A DNA stretch of 64,000 bases from Myoxocephalus aenaeus (Eukaryota; Chordata; Actinopteri; Perciformes; Cottidae), in contig JBAMJR010000154.1 of the NCBI GenBank assembly GCA_038501785.1, positions 4,908,001 through 4,972,000 of the forward strand, in the 5' to 3' direction. The notes below the pieces were generated by a model that saw only the letters and a program-made list of their open reading frames with translations, was not told where the DNA came from and ran no database searches. Positions 1 through 13,235 of this stretch are shown one piece after another. Numbering within the stretch: position 1 is the first letter of the stretch; each line of letters begins with the position of its first letter. Both the position numbers and the translations under genes were made by a program.

Positions 1-251
1 GAGATACTTTGGAAATGGAGCATATTTCACTATTAGCGATACCTGTTTTACTGCGGTAAATGTCATCTACCTAACTCCCTTTTAGACACTGGAAATTAGA
101 AACACAGCTCATATCAACAAAATTCCAGACAGGGCAGTACACATGCAAATGACAGGTCAGACTCTCCCCTCCCCTTCTCTCTGCCTTGCAAGTAACAAGA
201 AATGGAAACAACTGCTTGGAAAAGGTGAAGGTCTGGAAACTCACTTCTTAC

Positions 252-3200
252 GTTCTTCCTCCCCCAGATTTTTCCACCTCTCGTGAACGGTGACGCTGAT
301 CTCCTGCAGGCTGGCTGTCGGTTTCTCCCTGAGGACCTCTACTCTGGCCTCCTTCTCGAACAGCGCGGCGGGAGACAGCGGTGCCCTCATGGCGCGGTTG
401 CTGATCAGGTCGTAGGCCGTCAGAGCAGCCCGCTTCTCTGTTATGGCGTTGACCATCTTTTTGCTCGAGCTGCTCCGACTCTTGATCTCATCGGAGTCAG
501 AATGTCTGTTCTTTGAGGGCTGATGGATTGTGACGGGCTGCAGGGGTTCTCGCGATACGGGGTCGGTCAAAGCCGTCCCCCGGCTCCAGTCTTCGGCTGA
601 TATCTGGTCTTTGCTTGAGTCTGCACCTGACACAGCATTGTCCTCGAGTCTCTCTGCTAAACCCAGTCCTGCTGCCTGAGTGCAGCTCTGAGCCGTCTCA
701 TCGTCACAGAGAGAAAAGCTGGTCTCAAGCCCAGCTGTGAACTGGTTGACAATCCAGTCCTCTGCTACAGAGGACGAAGAGCTGCCGTTTGAGGTTTGGC
801 GGTGCAGTGAAGCATCGGTGCTCATTGCTGTTGACAGCGCTGTGTCACCATGTACAGGTGCCTTGTTGAGGAAGTTACCGCAGAGACTGTCGGCCCTCCC
901 GACGCTTTGTTCACTGTCCGGTCGCGAAGCCTCAGCCTGCAAAGTGCTCGGCGGTGAGGCGGACGTCTCGCGGCCGAGCCGCTTCTCAGCTGGGGAGTCA
1001 CCATCGGGCCGATAGCCATAGAGAGAAACCAGTAATGCATCTAATGCGGTCAGCACAGCCTCCTAAATTTCAGACGGATCACAGACGGTAAAAGAAAGTA
1101 TTGACGATGCACAGAATTTGTTATCCAATCACATCTGGTAGGCTTAAAGGTCTTTATTCCCCCAATAAAGCAAGGCTGGATCATGACTTGAACTGCGTCT
1201 GACCAAATTCAATCCAAACACACTGAATTTCATAGCTACCTTGTTATGAAGAAGAACCTGGGTCTTGTCCGGTGTCAGATTGACGTCGAGTGAGGATGGT
1301 GGAACCGTAACTTTAAGCATGGCGGTGGGATAGCGGTTTCGGATTGGGTCGTCCGGATACTGAGCGGTGTAGTGTTGACGTAGCAACTGATGATCGATCA
1401 CACAGTCCAACCAGGATAAAGGGGTCAGGTAAACATGACACGAAAGAAGGCATTAGATTTGAAAAGGTATGAAATTGTATGAATCGGGTTATCCAGAATG
1501 ACTCTACCTTCATTATGTCTTTTTGGTGGACAGGCCGGTTGTTGACAAATATAAATGTTTTGTCAGCGTTAGAAGAGCTCGTAGAAGAGTAATCCGCTCC
1601 AGGCTTCGGAAAAAAGCCTTCTAAGAGAATCTGAATAAAATACAAAACAATGACGGTATTAAAACAGACAAAGCACGAAGCAGGTTTCACACAGAAACTA
1701 GGAAAATACGACACGTTTCTTAAATGAGACCTTCGGGCTTTTGCAAACATTTTCAAATTGACATGCTGGCATCACAGTGCTGGCATCACAGTGTAACACC
1801 TGGACGTTTCATAAACTTTACCGTCGTTACAATGAAGAGACGACACGGTTGATCCATTCTGCTGACAGCCCAGCTGCACAGCTGGCAATGGAGTCATTCA
1901 TTCTGGTTGTGCACAAGCAAACCGGCACTCAGCACCGGTCATAGCATACTGTACAGACACTGTCACGGTATAATGAGCTCGAGGGGTAAAGCCGCCTTCC
2001 TTCACAAGCTCACTACAACTTCAATTTTCACGTCACAATATTGAACTTCTTTTCACAGTAAATTTGGTAACGATCAAGAAAGACAGGCAGTGAGAAGCTG
2101 GGGTATGTGGGTTGCTCTCAACATGCCGTACACGACTACCTTTCACCCAGAATTATGCCAGAGGCAGTTCTCATGAGCTCAAACTGATGACTCGACATAA
2201 AACCAAACAATTACACTTAAAAGTCCATTATTAATGTAAGCTAGTAAGAAATTATGGAAAGCTATAAATGTTCTACAGATTGTAGGCGGCGCAGCTATGC
2301 TTTTTTTCCCCCCACATGGCCACGGGCTCATTATTAGCAGCAACGCACGCTAATGAAGTTAATAAATTAACTGCTGTTTCAGGTCGGGGCACATGTGCTT
2401 CTCTCTATTTCTGCTCATTAGGGTCACTTTATGAGAGCACGAATGGCACCTCTGGCCCCAAAGGGCCGCGGAAGTGTGTAGTCCTGCAGCCCAAAAAAAA
2501 AAAAGAAAAAAAAAAAAGAGTGTCACATTTAGTTCTGCAGAGGAACAGCTCTTACAACTCTCCCGGAGCGAGGCCCCGGTGAAATTGTCAACCTGGTTCC
2601 CTTGATCACTAAGCTTTGGTGTCGGGGACAGAGAGGAGAAACGTTCTCTTTCATTGCTGAAGGGAGAAAGAGGGAAAAGGTGAAAGGTCGTTCTCATAAC
2701 TTGGCACCAAAGTGCAGCAGCAAAATAACAACAACAAAGAGGAAAATGAGAGAGAAACAGGGTGAAAAGGGCTGCTCCATATCTGTCAGCCTCGATTAGC
2801 TGGCAGCCGAGCGGCAGGTACGAGCCACATGACACCTACCGTGACCAAGCAGAAAGTTACCGCTCGACAATAATTCAATTACGATCAGCACAGCAAAGCT
2901 TAGCTAACAAAAAATCACTCACTCTTCATCAGGAAAGAACTCAAGAGAAAAGGGCAAGAGAATAGTTGGCCCGCCACCAGCTGACCACATTCGCTGGCTT
3001 CAGACCAGGCGCTCATGATGAGGTGATTAGCTCACGGTCCAGTGTGTAACGTGCATGCTCTCATTTGCTCTGCAAAACTCATCCATCTTAACCAGACATT
3101 TCATGTCATATTGACAGTTGCAATTAAAAAACAAATTGCAAGTCAAAACAAATGGAGACATTGAGTCATGTAATTTATTCCCAATGCAATTCAACATATT

Positions 3201-6200
3201 TCAAACTTGTTCTTCTTGTTTCACTTGTTCAGCACTAGTTTCACACAATGTCAAAGACACTGACTTAAAGAAGATTCAACCGCATGTCAAAATACCTGAT
3301 TCTATTTGAATGTTGACTGAAAATGACACTAAATGACACGCAATTTTAGAATGGACTTGTTGACAATGATCTTTTTTTAAGGGGGCGAGTGTGTGCCTCA
3401 TGAAGATGAACTGAATAATGGCCCCACAATGAAAGGCAAAGGGACATGGGCGCCACAGTATGAGAGCAAAGAGTGCGAGTTGTGTACAAGAGGAGGTGGG
3501 AGTGGTAGCATGCGGCTCTGGGTCAGCTCGGCCGTGCCGTGTGCCCGTGACTCTCATCCATCAGAGTGCAGTGCACTCCTTGTATTCTCTTCACATTCAT
3601 GTCATCCTTTTTTCAGAGGAGACTTTGTCAAACTGAGCAATGTTCTGCGTGACAGTCAGACAGGGTTAACTATATCAAAACTACCCGTTTGATCTTAAAT
3701 GTGGTGTTACCAAACATATTTTCAGCTTTCAGGTTTCCAGCCTGGTAAGCACTTTCAAAAGTTGAGCCCTGAAAGGCCATTAACATTCTTTTGCGACTTT
3801 TCGATTTTAACCATTTTATCCATGTTGACAGCCTCCAGGACAGTGGTGCTATCACAGTCTCTTGCTTTCTGATAGCTCTGGACTAACCTGGCCTGTACAA
3901 TAAAAGGGTCACACTCCTGACCGAGTTATCACAAAGGTCTCAATATTTCTAGCGTTGTGGTTAGTGACGTTATTCTCTGAGGTCACTCTTGTGTCTTCTT
4001 TCAAATTTGACAACATTTTTAAAAGCAGGAAAGCTGTCAGTATCTCCATATGAGGCAAATGGTCCACGTCATCCATGCTTCCTCTTAAAACCAATTCTAT
4101 CTGCATGACACAATTTGATCCCATCAGCCATAACCCCGGGACGAGATTGTGTTACGTTTAAGTTATTCCTCCTGCAGCCTTGACATTCTCCCACCAAGCT
4201 TTCTAAAGAATGTTTTTAATTGCATGGCACCAGACCCCCTGGAAATAGTCAATACCCCTCTCCTTTCAGGACATTGGCCCAAAATACTGAAATCAGCAGC
4301 AATCAGGCCTCTTTTTTTTTTTAGACCTCAAACATGAAGGTCCATATCAAACCTCCCATTTCTCTGTAAAAATCATACAAAAAGTAGTTTTTCCCATCAG
4401 CTCAATATCTTCTTGAAAGTACATTTAAAAAAAAATCCCAATCAAAGACTGCTCTCATGAAAGTCCTAAAATACAATCAGGCCACGGCAAAGTCTGTGTC
4501 TTAGTACTGCTGGATGCCAGTGCTGCGTTTGCCACAGTCAACCATAACATACGTCTCTCTCACAGTCTCAACTGGTCTATGTCCCATCTGAACGACAGAG
4601 AGTACTTTGTGTTGGTTGATCCTTACACATCTGAACGAACAGCAATGACTTGAGGAGTTCCCCAAGGGTCCGTTTTTGGTCCAGCTCTATTCAACATATA
4701 GCTTGGGAAAGATTTACATAACTATAAAGCCAGATTAGTATCAACCATATAGTCACTGAATAAGTGCATGGTAGATATCAATGATTGGATGCGCTCTAAG
4801 ATCCGACTTGCTCAGCTTCCTCTGGGTCAGAACCAAAGCTGAAGCAGCGTTCAGCTTTGGAGCACCACAGGTCTGTAATAAACTTCCAGAACCTTCAGGT
4901 CTGCCAGAACTTTTCATTCTTTTAAATTGAAGCTTAACACTTTTCTGTTTGCCACAGATTTTCCTGAGTCATTTCAAGATGTTCGATTATTATACTTCTG
5001 CACCTCTTAAATCCTTAAAAAAAAAAAAAAAATCAACCTTATTTCTAGTGTTTATTCTTATTTATTCTCTCTTTTATGACTTGTCTTCTTGTCAGTTTTA
5101 CTTGTTTTGTATGTTAATGCTCGTGTAAAGCACTTTGACTTGCCTTTGTGTCTGAAATGTCCCTTGATGTCAAACTGACTCATTTAAAATGTGAATGGTT
5201 TTAAGTACCGGTAATGCACATACATGTATTTCTGCCAGCAATGTTGTGAAAACCCAAAGAAAACTGTAGTTTTGTTCTTTTTCTCTCTCATCGCTGCATA
5301 TTTCCCCTGAACTAACCTCCGGTAGCTCTTGGTGATGGTGGCAAGGGAGCAGGTTGGCAACGGCGCTGGCTCCCAGTGTAGCAAGGAGGGCACTTCTGTG
5401 ATCGGCCACCGTGGCCTTCTGCCAAACCACCACCTGCAACGATATGACACCCGTCAACTTCCATGAGTCCGCATCAGGTGATTCACACTGCATAAACACG
5501 TTTTCAGTGTTATCAGTCTATGACACAGTTTAGGGAAGAGAACATAAAAGATATGGAAAAGTCATTGTTGCCAATGTAAAAATGGATATGTTTTTAAATT
5601 TACATTCAAAATGAACTGTTCCATTATTTCTAATCAAGAAGCTTTATCTAAACTTCAAACCCAAGATGCCATAATGCGACCAATACTTGTAGATATATTG
5701 CTGTAAAAAAAAAAACAGCTGAGTCGACACGCTATAATAGTAAATCTCAGAAGAAAAATCCCAATTACATTAGTGGCTCAAAAATATTCAGTTCATACTA
5801 TGATTTTGTTCAGGGACCGGTGACACAAAAGGTACATTTAAAAAGGTAAAATGATTATATAATTTTGGAATTGTGTCGGATCAGAAAATATCTTCGGTAC
5901 ACAATATGTTGACACCCACAACGTGTGGGCTCGTAGTTTGTGAAGTGAGCATATTACCCGGGTGTAGATTTCTAAAAGCATGCACTCTGTTTGCAGGGCA
6001 TGTCTCGGCTATTAAATACGCAATTTGGCCCATGTAAATGGATCAGTCCTGTAAACAGCTCTTGAAGAAGCTGTGAAACCCGACACAGGCCAAATAGCAG
6101 AGTTGGAGATAACGGATAGGGGCAACCGAGTGCTGATTGTACGAAATGGCTTCACTACCTTCCTCTGACCACCGCTAAACTGATTTCTATGAACGTGTGG

Positions 6201-9200
6201 CCCCTCCGTGACCCACACCACCTATATACACTTCTGTGTACAAACTGGCTGCAGCCTGAAACAGAATCCGGGGTTAAGTCCGCAGCTGTGTTCAGCAACT
6301 TACTCAGGTGTCATAATCAACCAAATCAGAGCTCACAGTCAGCCATATTTGTGTTTGGAACACCTGACAGTTACGCTTAGCTGTGGTGGGAAAGGGCACA
6401 AGGGATGGAAATGTCTAATTGCAAAATAATTCCACCGCTGATGAATCTAGGGTTATACAATAGAGCAACCCAAAAATAACTGGCTTTTTTTTTTAATTGT
6501 GCAATCTAAAAGTCTATAACCCAGGAGACGGGTCATAAAAAGTGATCAAAACTGGTTAAAAACATGGAAAAAAACTAAATTGCTGATATTGATCTTACAC
6601 CAAAAACATGCAACCTCCATTTAACTAATGACAATTAATGACTGATGATTAAGATGATGTTAAATTATTAAAATTAAAACTGGACATTGTTGAAGCACTG
6701 TTTTGGTGCGTGTGCTCGTTATATTTAGTTAATCTTCTATTGTCAACTACCTCACCCAACCATTCCCATTTGGTAATGGACATTAACAAAACTCCCCAAG
6801 AGCAACGCTTTAAAGCTAATTACACACTATGAAGGCACTGAAACGTAAAGTCATGATCAGTAATTTGTGTTTTTTAGAGGAGTCGAGGTGAAAATGAAGG
6901 TTGGAATGAGAGACATGTGATTGCAGACATGTGAAGGGCTCTGACTTGGCCAAGTTCACTTCAGCAGATCTCAACCAAACCTTTCAAAAGAACCTGAATG
7001 CTGTATCAGTACATTGATTACATACAAAATAGCCCTTTTTGTACATGTCATTTTCCTAGAGGTTAACATACTAACCACAGTGTATTGAATAAATACTAGT
7101 GCAGAATCTGTTGAAGGTTTATCTGTTTTAAAACTAAATTAATAATTTATCAAGTAACATGACAAACGTCTTCTGGTTCTATCTTCCCCAATGTGAGGAT
7201 TTATTGTTTTCACCAAGTGTCATTATTTTTTGGGTTTTAGAATAATGGCTCAGCCGAAACAAGGGCCTATTTGTAGAGCTCTGGAAAATTGTGATGGGGA
7301 ATTTTCCACAATTTTCTGACATTGTGCTCTGAACGATTAAAAGAAAAACATTTCACCAGATTGGACTAATCAGAAATAAAAAGAATTGTTAGCAGGAGCC
7401 ATAATAAATACATGTACTAAACTGTAAGGTTGTACGTTTTAAGGGGAATTAAAAGAGTCCTTATCAGTCTTATTATTGTTCCTTTATAGCTACAGGTATA
7501 TTTCTTTCTTTTAATGTCCTGAACTTTCATCAAGCAGAACCAATAAAGAACTCACTAACCTTTCTATCAAGTTAGTCAATCTGTTAGTCAAAGGTTTGTG
7601 TGTTCCTCAAGTGCTTCGACCAGCCAAATAAATATCTGTTGTCACACGTAACGATTTCATAGCTGAAAGACTCGCATTAGCGCTGATGACAAAACAACAG
7701 GAGGCTGGAGACAATTACCTTCAAGAAGGTGCTTGATTAATAATTTACCCAACAAAGCTCCAGAATATCCTTTTGCAACCTTCTGTTTCAGGGCTTTTTA
7801 CACATTTGAATTTATATTATCAGGAGTGAAATGTACACACGGAATTGGGTGCATAACAGGGTAGGTTATATTATTTTTGTATTTTTTCATTTATTGATTG
7901 AATCTCAAATAATACAAACTACCCTTCAGTCCAAGATCATTGTGAAATAAATGGATTATTACAGATATATTTTTAAAAGCTGCACTAAATCTCTATTACT
8001 CCTGTGCAGCAATAATCTCCATACAGACCATTTTTATGTCGTCTTTTTTTGTCATCGTTTAAGTTCGCCACACATACAGCTACATACATATACTGTAAAT
8101 ACATGGCACACAAACACAAACGGAGGGTGCTTTTGAGCCAGTGATGTTGGTTCATTTGAAGACTAGTGAGGACATCTAGTGGATGCTGTGCATGCAGGAC
8201 ACGCTGTCTGAGCAGGAACTTAGCACCTGCATCACTTGGAACATTTTGGGCTTGTTAATATTGATAATTTGGGCTGTGGTAATACATATGGCATTCATTT
8301 TTGGTAAGGTTGTTAGGCATACATAATCCAGTGAAATCAAAGACACAGCAGTGTATTTAGTCATATTTTGAGGAAATGTTGACAAAAAAACACAAATAGC
8401 GCAGATCGACAACTTAGAAATGATTTATGCTGCAGGATTGGTTTCAAACAGTTCTAAGGACATTTTGATATCCGTTTTCCAGCATAAAACTCCATTATAA
8501 GTGACGTGAAATCAAGCTGACCACAACTGCCTTTTTTTGTTACGTCTCAAACTTCAACCCTTTTACAATCAACTGTCAAGCACTAAAGAGATCATTGTTA
8601 AGGTCCTCAATCCTTTTGAGTTGCATATCCCTTTAAAAAGGCACAGTTATATGACTGCTTGGTGAGTGACTGATGAAAAAATAAAATAGTCTTTACAATC
8701 ATTATAACTTTACATACTTTTAAAATTCGTCCCCAGTGTTGATTGTAAATAATATATACTATGCATATATTTGTATGCTGCTGATTAAAAGCTGTCTGTC
8801 ACCAGTGAAAGTTGTCAGAATAGATTTGTTTCTTTACTAATTGAAAACTGAAAAGTGAGAAGAAGTTACTGACCTTATTGTGAATGAGTGTGAGCCTCAA
8901 GCCCGGTTTTATAATGGCGTAGGCCATCAGCAGGTCCTGCATTTTCTTCAGTTCCTCCTTGCATTTCTTGGTTGTGGAGTAGTATTGACGTCTCACTGGA
9001 ATGTTCTTGAAAAGCTTCAGTACGTTCACTGTTGTGCCTACAAAACACAAAGAGCAGAGGTGCAACAGCTTTAATCATAAAATGTACTTTTCGTGCAACA
9101 AGGCCAAAGGTCTCCGGTAGACAGATCTACCAGAACATAAACATATAATAAACACTACACATTCGTAGTACAGGAGATAATGCGGCTGCTAGCGGAGTCA

Positions 9201-10468
9201 AACATTTTTAACTAATGTCAAAGTGTCTCTATCTGTGACCTTGACTTCAATGTTCCACGTTACCCTTTCATTAAATAAAGTAGTCCTCGATTTTTGTTGC
9301 TCACTACGAGACTTTTTAAATTATTGGTGCCTTGCCTTGACCTAAGTGAGACGGCTTCTGAGAGACAATCTCCCCTGAGAAGTTAAGCGTGTACTGGGTG
9401 CTGATGTCATCCTCCTCTGTCTTCGTAATGACAGCCACCTAAAAGGAAAGAGTACAATAAAAACATCAGGTTGCCAACAATGCCAGTTTATATGCTGCAT
9501 TAAACCAGGGTGTATGTTTCATTCCTAATATATACCGATAAATCAAAAAGTCAGGCTATCTGTACATTCATATTAATGTATGATGAGTGAGATTGTTTTC
9601 TGAACTTTGCTATAAGCTCATGACATCCGATAATTTACAGGATTTATAATTTACAGCATGACATGCATGACAATTTACAGGTTTACATGCATGACTTCCG
9701 ATAATTCTGTCTCATTTGCCTTTAATTTTTATTCTTTTGAACTGACATAAATATGAAATACTTCTCACCTCGGCCACGGAACAGATGGAGCCCAGCGCCT
9801 CCCCTCTGAAGCCGTATGTCTCCAGTCGCTCCAGGTCCTCGTTGCTACAGATCTTTGAAGTAAAGTGTGTCACGGCCATCACAGGAGTATCATCAGCTTT
9901 GATTCCACGGCCGTTATCGCGCACTTCTATCCGGTCCAAACCATAGTTCTCCTGCAAAAATTAAATAATTCTGTCGACTGCCTGTGCAACTGGAGGGGAA
10001 ATCAAAATCTGTATTTTTGAGGATTAAAAAGCACACGCTAAACTGTAGAAAAAAATATAGCGATAATCTATTAATGTCTTTATAGCAGTGTGTTGTTTTA
10101 CACCATGATATTTTACAAATCGCATTATCCATTACAACAACAATAGCGCTGCTAAATAGGCAAAAAGACACCAATCAACAAGGGCGGTTAAACATTCCAA
10201 AGTCCTGAGCTGCAAAACATAGATGTACTCTTGCATCAACAGCTCTATTGAGACAAATCCTCCTAGAGACACCACTACTCATCATTAATCATCTCAAAAT
10301 ACATTTCTCCTTGTTCCAAAGTCCTTTAGACTGTACCAGTTTAACGTCAATGCTCGAAGCCTCAGCATCCAGGGAATTTTCCATCAGTTCTTTCACAACG
10401 TTCACGAGAGAGGTGATGACCTGGGAGCTGGACAAAAGCCGGACCGTATCCGGAGGCAGCTGCTTCAT
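252..10468 (-). CDS. PMS1: PMS1 mismatch-repair protein, N-terminal ~593 codons (3' end outside window)
   Basis: MutL-family ATPase that pairs with MLH1 in the nucleus (MutL-beta); its role in mismatch repair is minor. Coding exons in transcript order: 10468-10337, 9951-9769, 9438-9336, 9037-8874, 5433-5317, 1630-1508, 1386-1240 and 1062-252; phases join cleanly. The start MKQLPPDTVRLLSSSQ matches vertebrate PMS1. GHKL ATPase motifs are visible: KELMENSLDAEA (about residues 26-37; E27 and N31 align with the catalytic Glu and Mg-binding Asn of MutL), DNGRGI (56-61) and TYGFRGEALGSI. NLTPDK closes the transducer domain. The last exon holds the acidic, Ser-rich linker and the start of the HMG box (TAYDLISNRAM through ERWKNLGEEE). 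The exon ends at a gtaaga donor at 251, so the TGA a few bases on is intronic. Oddities: a GC donor after exon 3, Glu in place of Gly in motif I, and a weak acceptor at 1387. Orthology is firm. Confidence 0.96.
1631..5316. other. PMS1 intron 5, mostly non-coding, with a LINE remnant
   Basis: This 3.7-kb intron separates coding exons 5 and 6. Apart from an A-rich tract near 2491-2519 and the LINE fragment at about 4149-5160, I see no conserved coding or RNA gene in it. The short open frames in it are not supported by any family resemblance. Confidence 0.7.
4149..5160 (+). mobile_element. Decayed L2/CR1-type LINE, reverse-transcriptase region and 3' end
   Basis: Frame-broken translation shows reverse-transcriptase landmarks in order. 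First comes a segment resembling 'F...NCMAPDPLEIVNTPLLSG' (about 4190-4270). Next is motif A-like LDASAAFATVNHN (about 4510-4550), then GVPQGSVFGPALFN (about 4654-4695). The 3' end carries the TGTAAAGCACTTTGA-type terminus (about 5125-5160) common to fish L2-like elements. Stops and frameshifts are frequent and the catalytic YADD box is missing, so the copy is dead. It is antisense to PMS1 within intron 5. The left limit is uncertain and may lie a few hundred bases further upstream. Confidence 0.75.
5434..8873. other. PMS1 intron 4, no recognised feature
   Basis: The sequence is AT-rich and intronic. It has only short A/T runs and a minor stem near 7283-7318 (GAAAATTGTG with its complement). 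I recognise no coding, RNA or repeat family here. Confidence 0.6.
9334..9335 (-). other. PMS1: GC (non-canonical) splice donor of PMS1 exon 3
   Basis: On the minus strand exon 3 ends GGT CAA G, followed by gcaagg. The next exon starts GC ACA ACA GTG, restoring the GQGTTV motif. This is a GC-AG intron with an otherwise near-consensus donor (CAAG|GCAAGG). A GT five bases upstream would also keep frame but would delete two residues of the conserved motif, so the GC donor is the better reading. Confidence 0.8.
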
Positions 10469-10480
10469 GATTTAAGGTAC
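10469..10480 (-). other. PMS1: PMS1 5' UTR joined to the start exon
   Basis: On the minus strand the start codon follows 12 bases after a good acceptor (ctctacaacag at 10481-10491). A 5' UTR exon must therefore lie further upstream. A candidate is the stretch ending at 11484, where the minus strand reads CAACAAG followed by gtctgc. The transcription start itself cannot be read from sequence. Confidence 0.5.
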
Positions 10481-11484
10481 CTGTTGTAGAGAAGTCTGGT
10501 TTTAGTTTGATACTTTTGAGTGTTGTTGAGTCACAACAACATGACATCTCCTGTCATGTTGTATAGAGTGAACTCGAAAATTGTCACGCTTTTTCGTGAG
10601 ATCTGTGGTTTCACATGCTACAGAACACTTCCTTGAACCAGAATTTCAATGTATAAATGATACCATAAAATGTAAGGAAGACACATTCAAACACATCCAC
10701 GTTTCCGTTTTAGGACTACGTCAATTGGTAAGAAAAGGTAATTTAACACTGCACGTGGTTGTTGTTATTTTTTGTGTGTTTTCAGATGGGTTCAACCGTG
10801 TCTCTGTGACCAGGGTCTTACCCAAACACCTGAGACACGATAAACCAGTTTCATTCATGGCAATGAAAATACAGGCATGAGTGCAAGCTTGCAATGTCGA
10901 CAATAAAGTGAGCAGGTGATTTTATTTTGCATTTGCGGCATAGCCTAACAAATTAAGATGAACAATTAACAGATGAACAATTAACAAAAACGTCAGACTG
11001 AGCATTTGCATTAATTAACAAGCTTGATCTGAATTGAAACAAGATATTTAAGTCTTGATTTCTAGTTTCAAAATTATTCTTTGTTTAAAAAATACTGATG
11101 TATTGCAGTCACCTGACAGAAATACTACCTATTGAAGTTATATTATATTTTATGAGGGGAAGTGCCAGTTTACTGAAACACTCAAATTATTTTATTTTAG
11201 TCAGGACACAATTTGATCAGAAACAATTAAACATAATAGAGAAATGTGATGTCATCTGAACACCATAATACAATGAGTTTTACAGTATTGTTAGGTTACT
11301 GAGACATTAGGTTAGCTAACTTAATTGCTATGAATTTATCTTTGTAGCTTAGACTCGTTAGCTAACCATTAAAACCCCACTTTCTTATAAATCAACACAC
11401 TCCTATTAAGCTAAACATCGGTGATCAAAAATAGTTAAATATTAGTTAGATACTGACTTGGTAGAGTCCTTTTGACTGCAGACC

Positions 11485-11871
11485 TTGTTGAATCGATTCA
11501 TAAACAACAGACACGAGCCTCACACCGGAAACGACCTGATTCCCGCCCCCTTCCTGACACGCTGATTGGTTGGAAGGGACAGGAAGGCAGTTCCGTGTTA
11601 CTGGAGAATTTGTACCCCGCGTTTAGACTCAAAGGCACAACTTTCGGTACGGCTAATTAGAAACCTAGCTTTTTGTTGGATTATCGTTCCAAAACAAAAC
11701 ATGGACAGCCTCTAACCAACCCTCACTTTCAGGCACATTTAATCTAAACGTCAACACAACCACCTGGTTCGTGTAACTTGTCGGCGTTGAGGCACAGCCT
11801 GACAAGCGGAGTGTAGGGCATTGTGCCCATATATCTTTCGGAACCACGACTACTTCCGCTCAGGTCAGTCT
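11485..11871. promoter_or_regulatory. Head-to-head promoter region of PMS1 (-) and ORMDL1 (+)
   Basis: PMS1 and ORMDL1 point away from each other, as they do in human. Sites typical of TATA-less bidirectional promoters lie between them: an ETS-like ACCGGAAAC (about 11524), a GC box CCCGCCCCC (about 11540), an inverted CCAAT box GATTGGTTGG (about 11562) and an ETS-like ACTTCCGCT (about 11851). No TATA box stands out. Start sites are inferred, not seen. Confidence 0.55.
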
Positions 11872-11978
11872 AACGACGTGCTGTCTGCGCTCGGGACCTG
11901 CACACATCAATAAGGACATAAACATTTCTCTCCGTAGCAGTTTGTTTCTACACCTACCTCCACTGCTTGCTACTACTT
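11872..11978 (+). other. ORMDL1: Probable ORMDL1 5' UTR exon
   Basis: The ORMDL1 start exon is preceded by a strong acceptor (ttctgttcacag, ending 13229), so an upstream non-coding exon is expected. The first strong donor downstream of the promoter is CTACTT|gtaagt at 11979. The 5' limit is approximate. Confidence 0.45.
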
Positions 11979-12478
11979 GTAAGTTGTCAGCGCTCAGTTT
12001 AATGTGACGCTTTTAACCACACGACTGCTGCTTTACGTAACGACGCTGAACAACTCGGTTTAGGACAGCGGTGCTTTGGTCCGGGCTATGTACTGGTGAC
12101 GAGGACATGTCCAAGCGAGGGACGTCTCATGGTCTAGTCTAGTGTGTCCACATCTCGGCAAGACAAGAAGCACATTGAAGTATAGATACAACAAATCAGC
12201 CCCCATTAGGTCACTTAGAAGTTTCATCAGCTTGATTTGATGTATTTGTGCAACTAAAGGTGACGTTATGTAAGCAGTGCATTTAGCTGTGGCCACGAAA
12301 AGTAATCAGCGAATACACTAAATCAGTAATATCTGTACCGCACCAAAGCCCCCCAAATTAGTATGTAAATAATGTCTAATATTCTTTCCAGTGGTCTTGT
12401 CACTCCTGCCGTCGCAGATGCATACTTTCTACAGTTGTTTTCACTCAGGATAAATGTTAGGGCCAATGTGTTAGTCTG

Positions 12479-12481
<3 letters not shown>

Positions 12482-12528
<47 letters not shown>
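12482..12528. repeat. (AT)n microsatellite
   Basis: An uninterrupted AT dinucleotide run, followed by a short ACACAC tract, lies in the presumed first intron of ORMDL1. The open frames over it (Tyr-Ile repeats) are artefacts. Confidence 0.97.
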
Positions 12529-12537
<9 letters not shown>

Positions 12538-13235
12538 AATACCAAATGGCAAGTGCTGAATGGTGAAATGCACAAGCCTCGTTGGGAATGTGGAAGAAAT
12601 GTATCGTTGGCAATTTTGCAACTCTGTTCGTTTTCTTTAATCCGGCTGGCAGCCGAAAGTCTGCCTGAGGGTAAAGTTCAATAAGATTGCACAAGGTGTT
12701 TTTTAATTATTTTGTTGCTGTCATGTTTAGACTGGCAGGGAGGTCAACGTGCTACAGTGGCATTTAGATAGTATCATTTGTGTCTTCATAGGAAATTGTA
12801 CATTATGCACTTCTGCTGTCCTCCACAGGTAGTCTATGTATATTTGATATTTCCCAGGCTCCTTAATATTGTTACAGGATTATTCAGAGCCTAACTAACA
12901 GTTCTAGTTTGTATTATGTCAACCCATTTATCTAGCATTTGAAGCTCTTAAAGTACTTTGACAACAAAGACTGTGAAACCAGAATCAAATTCCATGTATG
13001 GGTAAACACACATGACCATAAAGCTGATTCTGATGGGAAAATAATAATGTTTAACCTTTTTAGTAAAACCCTTTTTGACCCCACCGATGAGCAAGACAGC
13101 CAATGCTGAAAGTTTACTCTTAACAATATCACTACTTCTACTTTACTGTTAACATGATCACTACTTATTGAAGGGTTAAGAGGGAAGAAACTTGACTTGT
13201 GATCAAATGTATGCATTTTCTGTTCACAGACCAGA

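Noticed and set aside
241..251. In-frame TGA at the end of the large PMS1 exon, as if the protein were truncated in the HMG box.
   Set aside because: The bases just before it form a good donor (GAAGAAC|gtaaga), and the human protein continues smoothly at that point. The stop is intronic.
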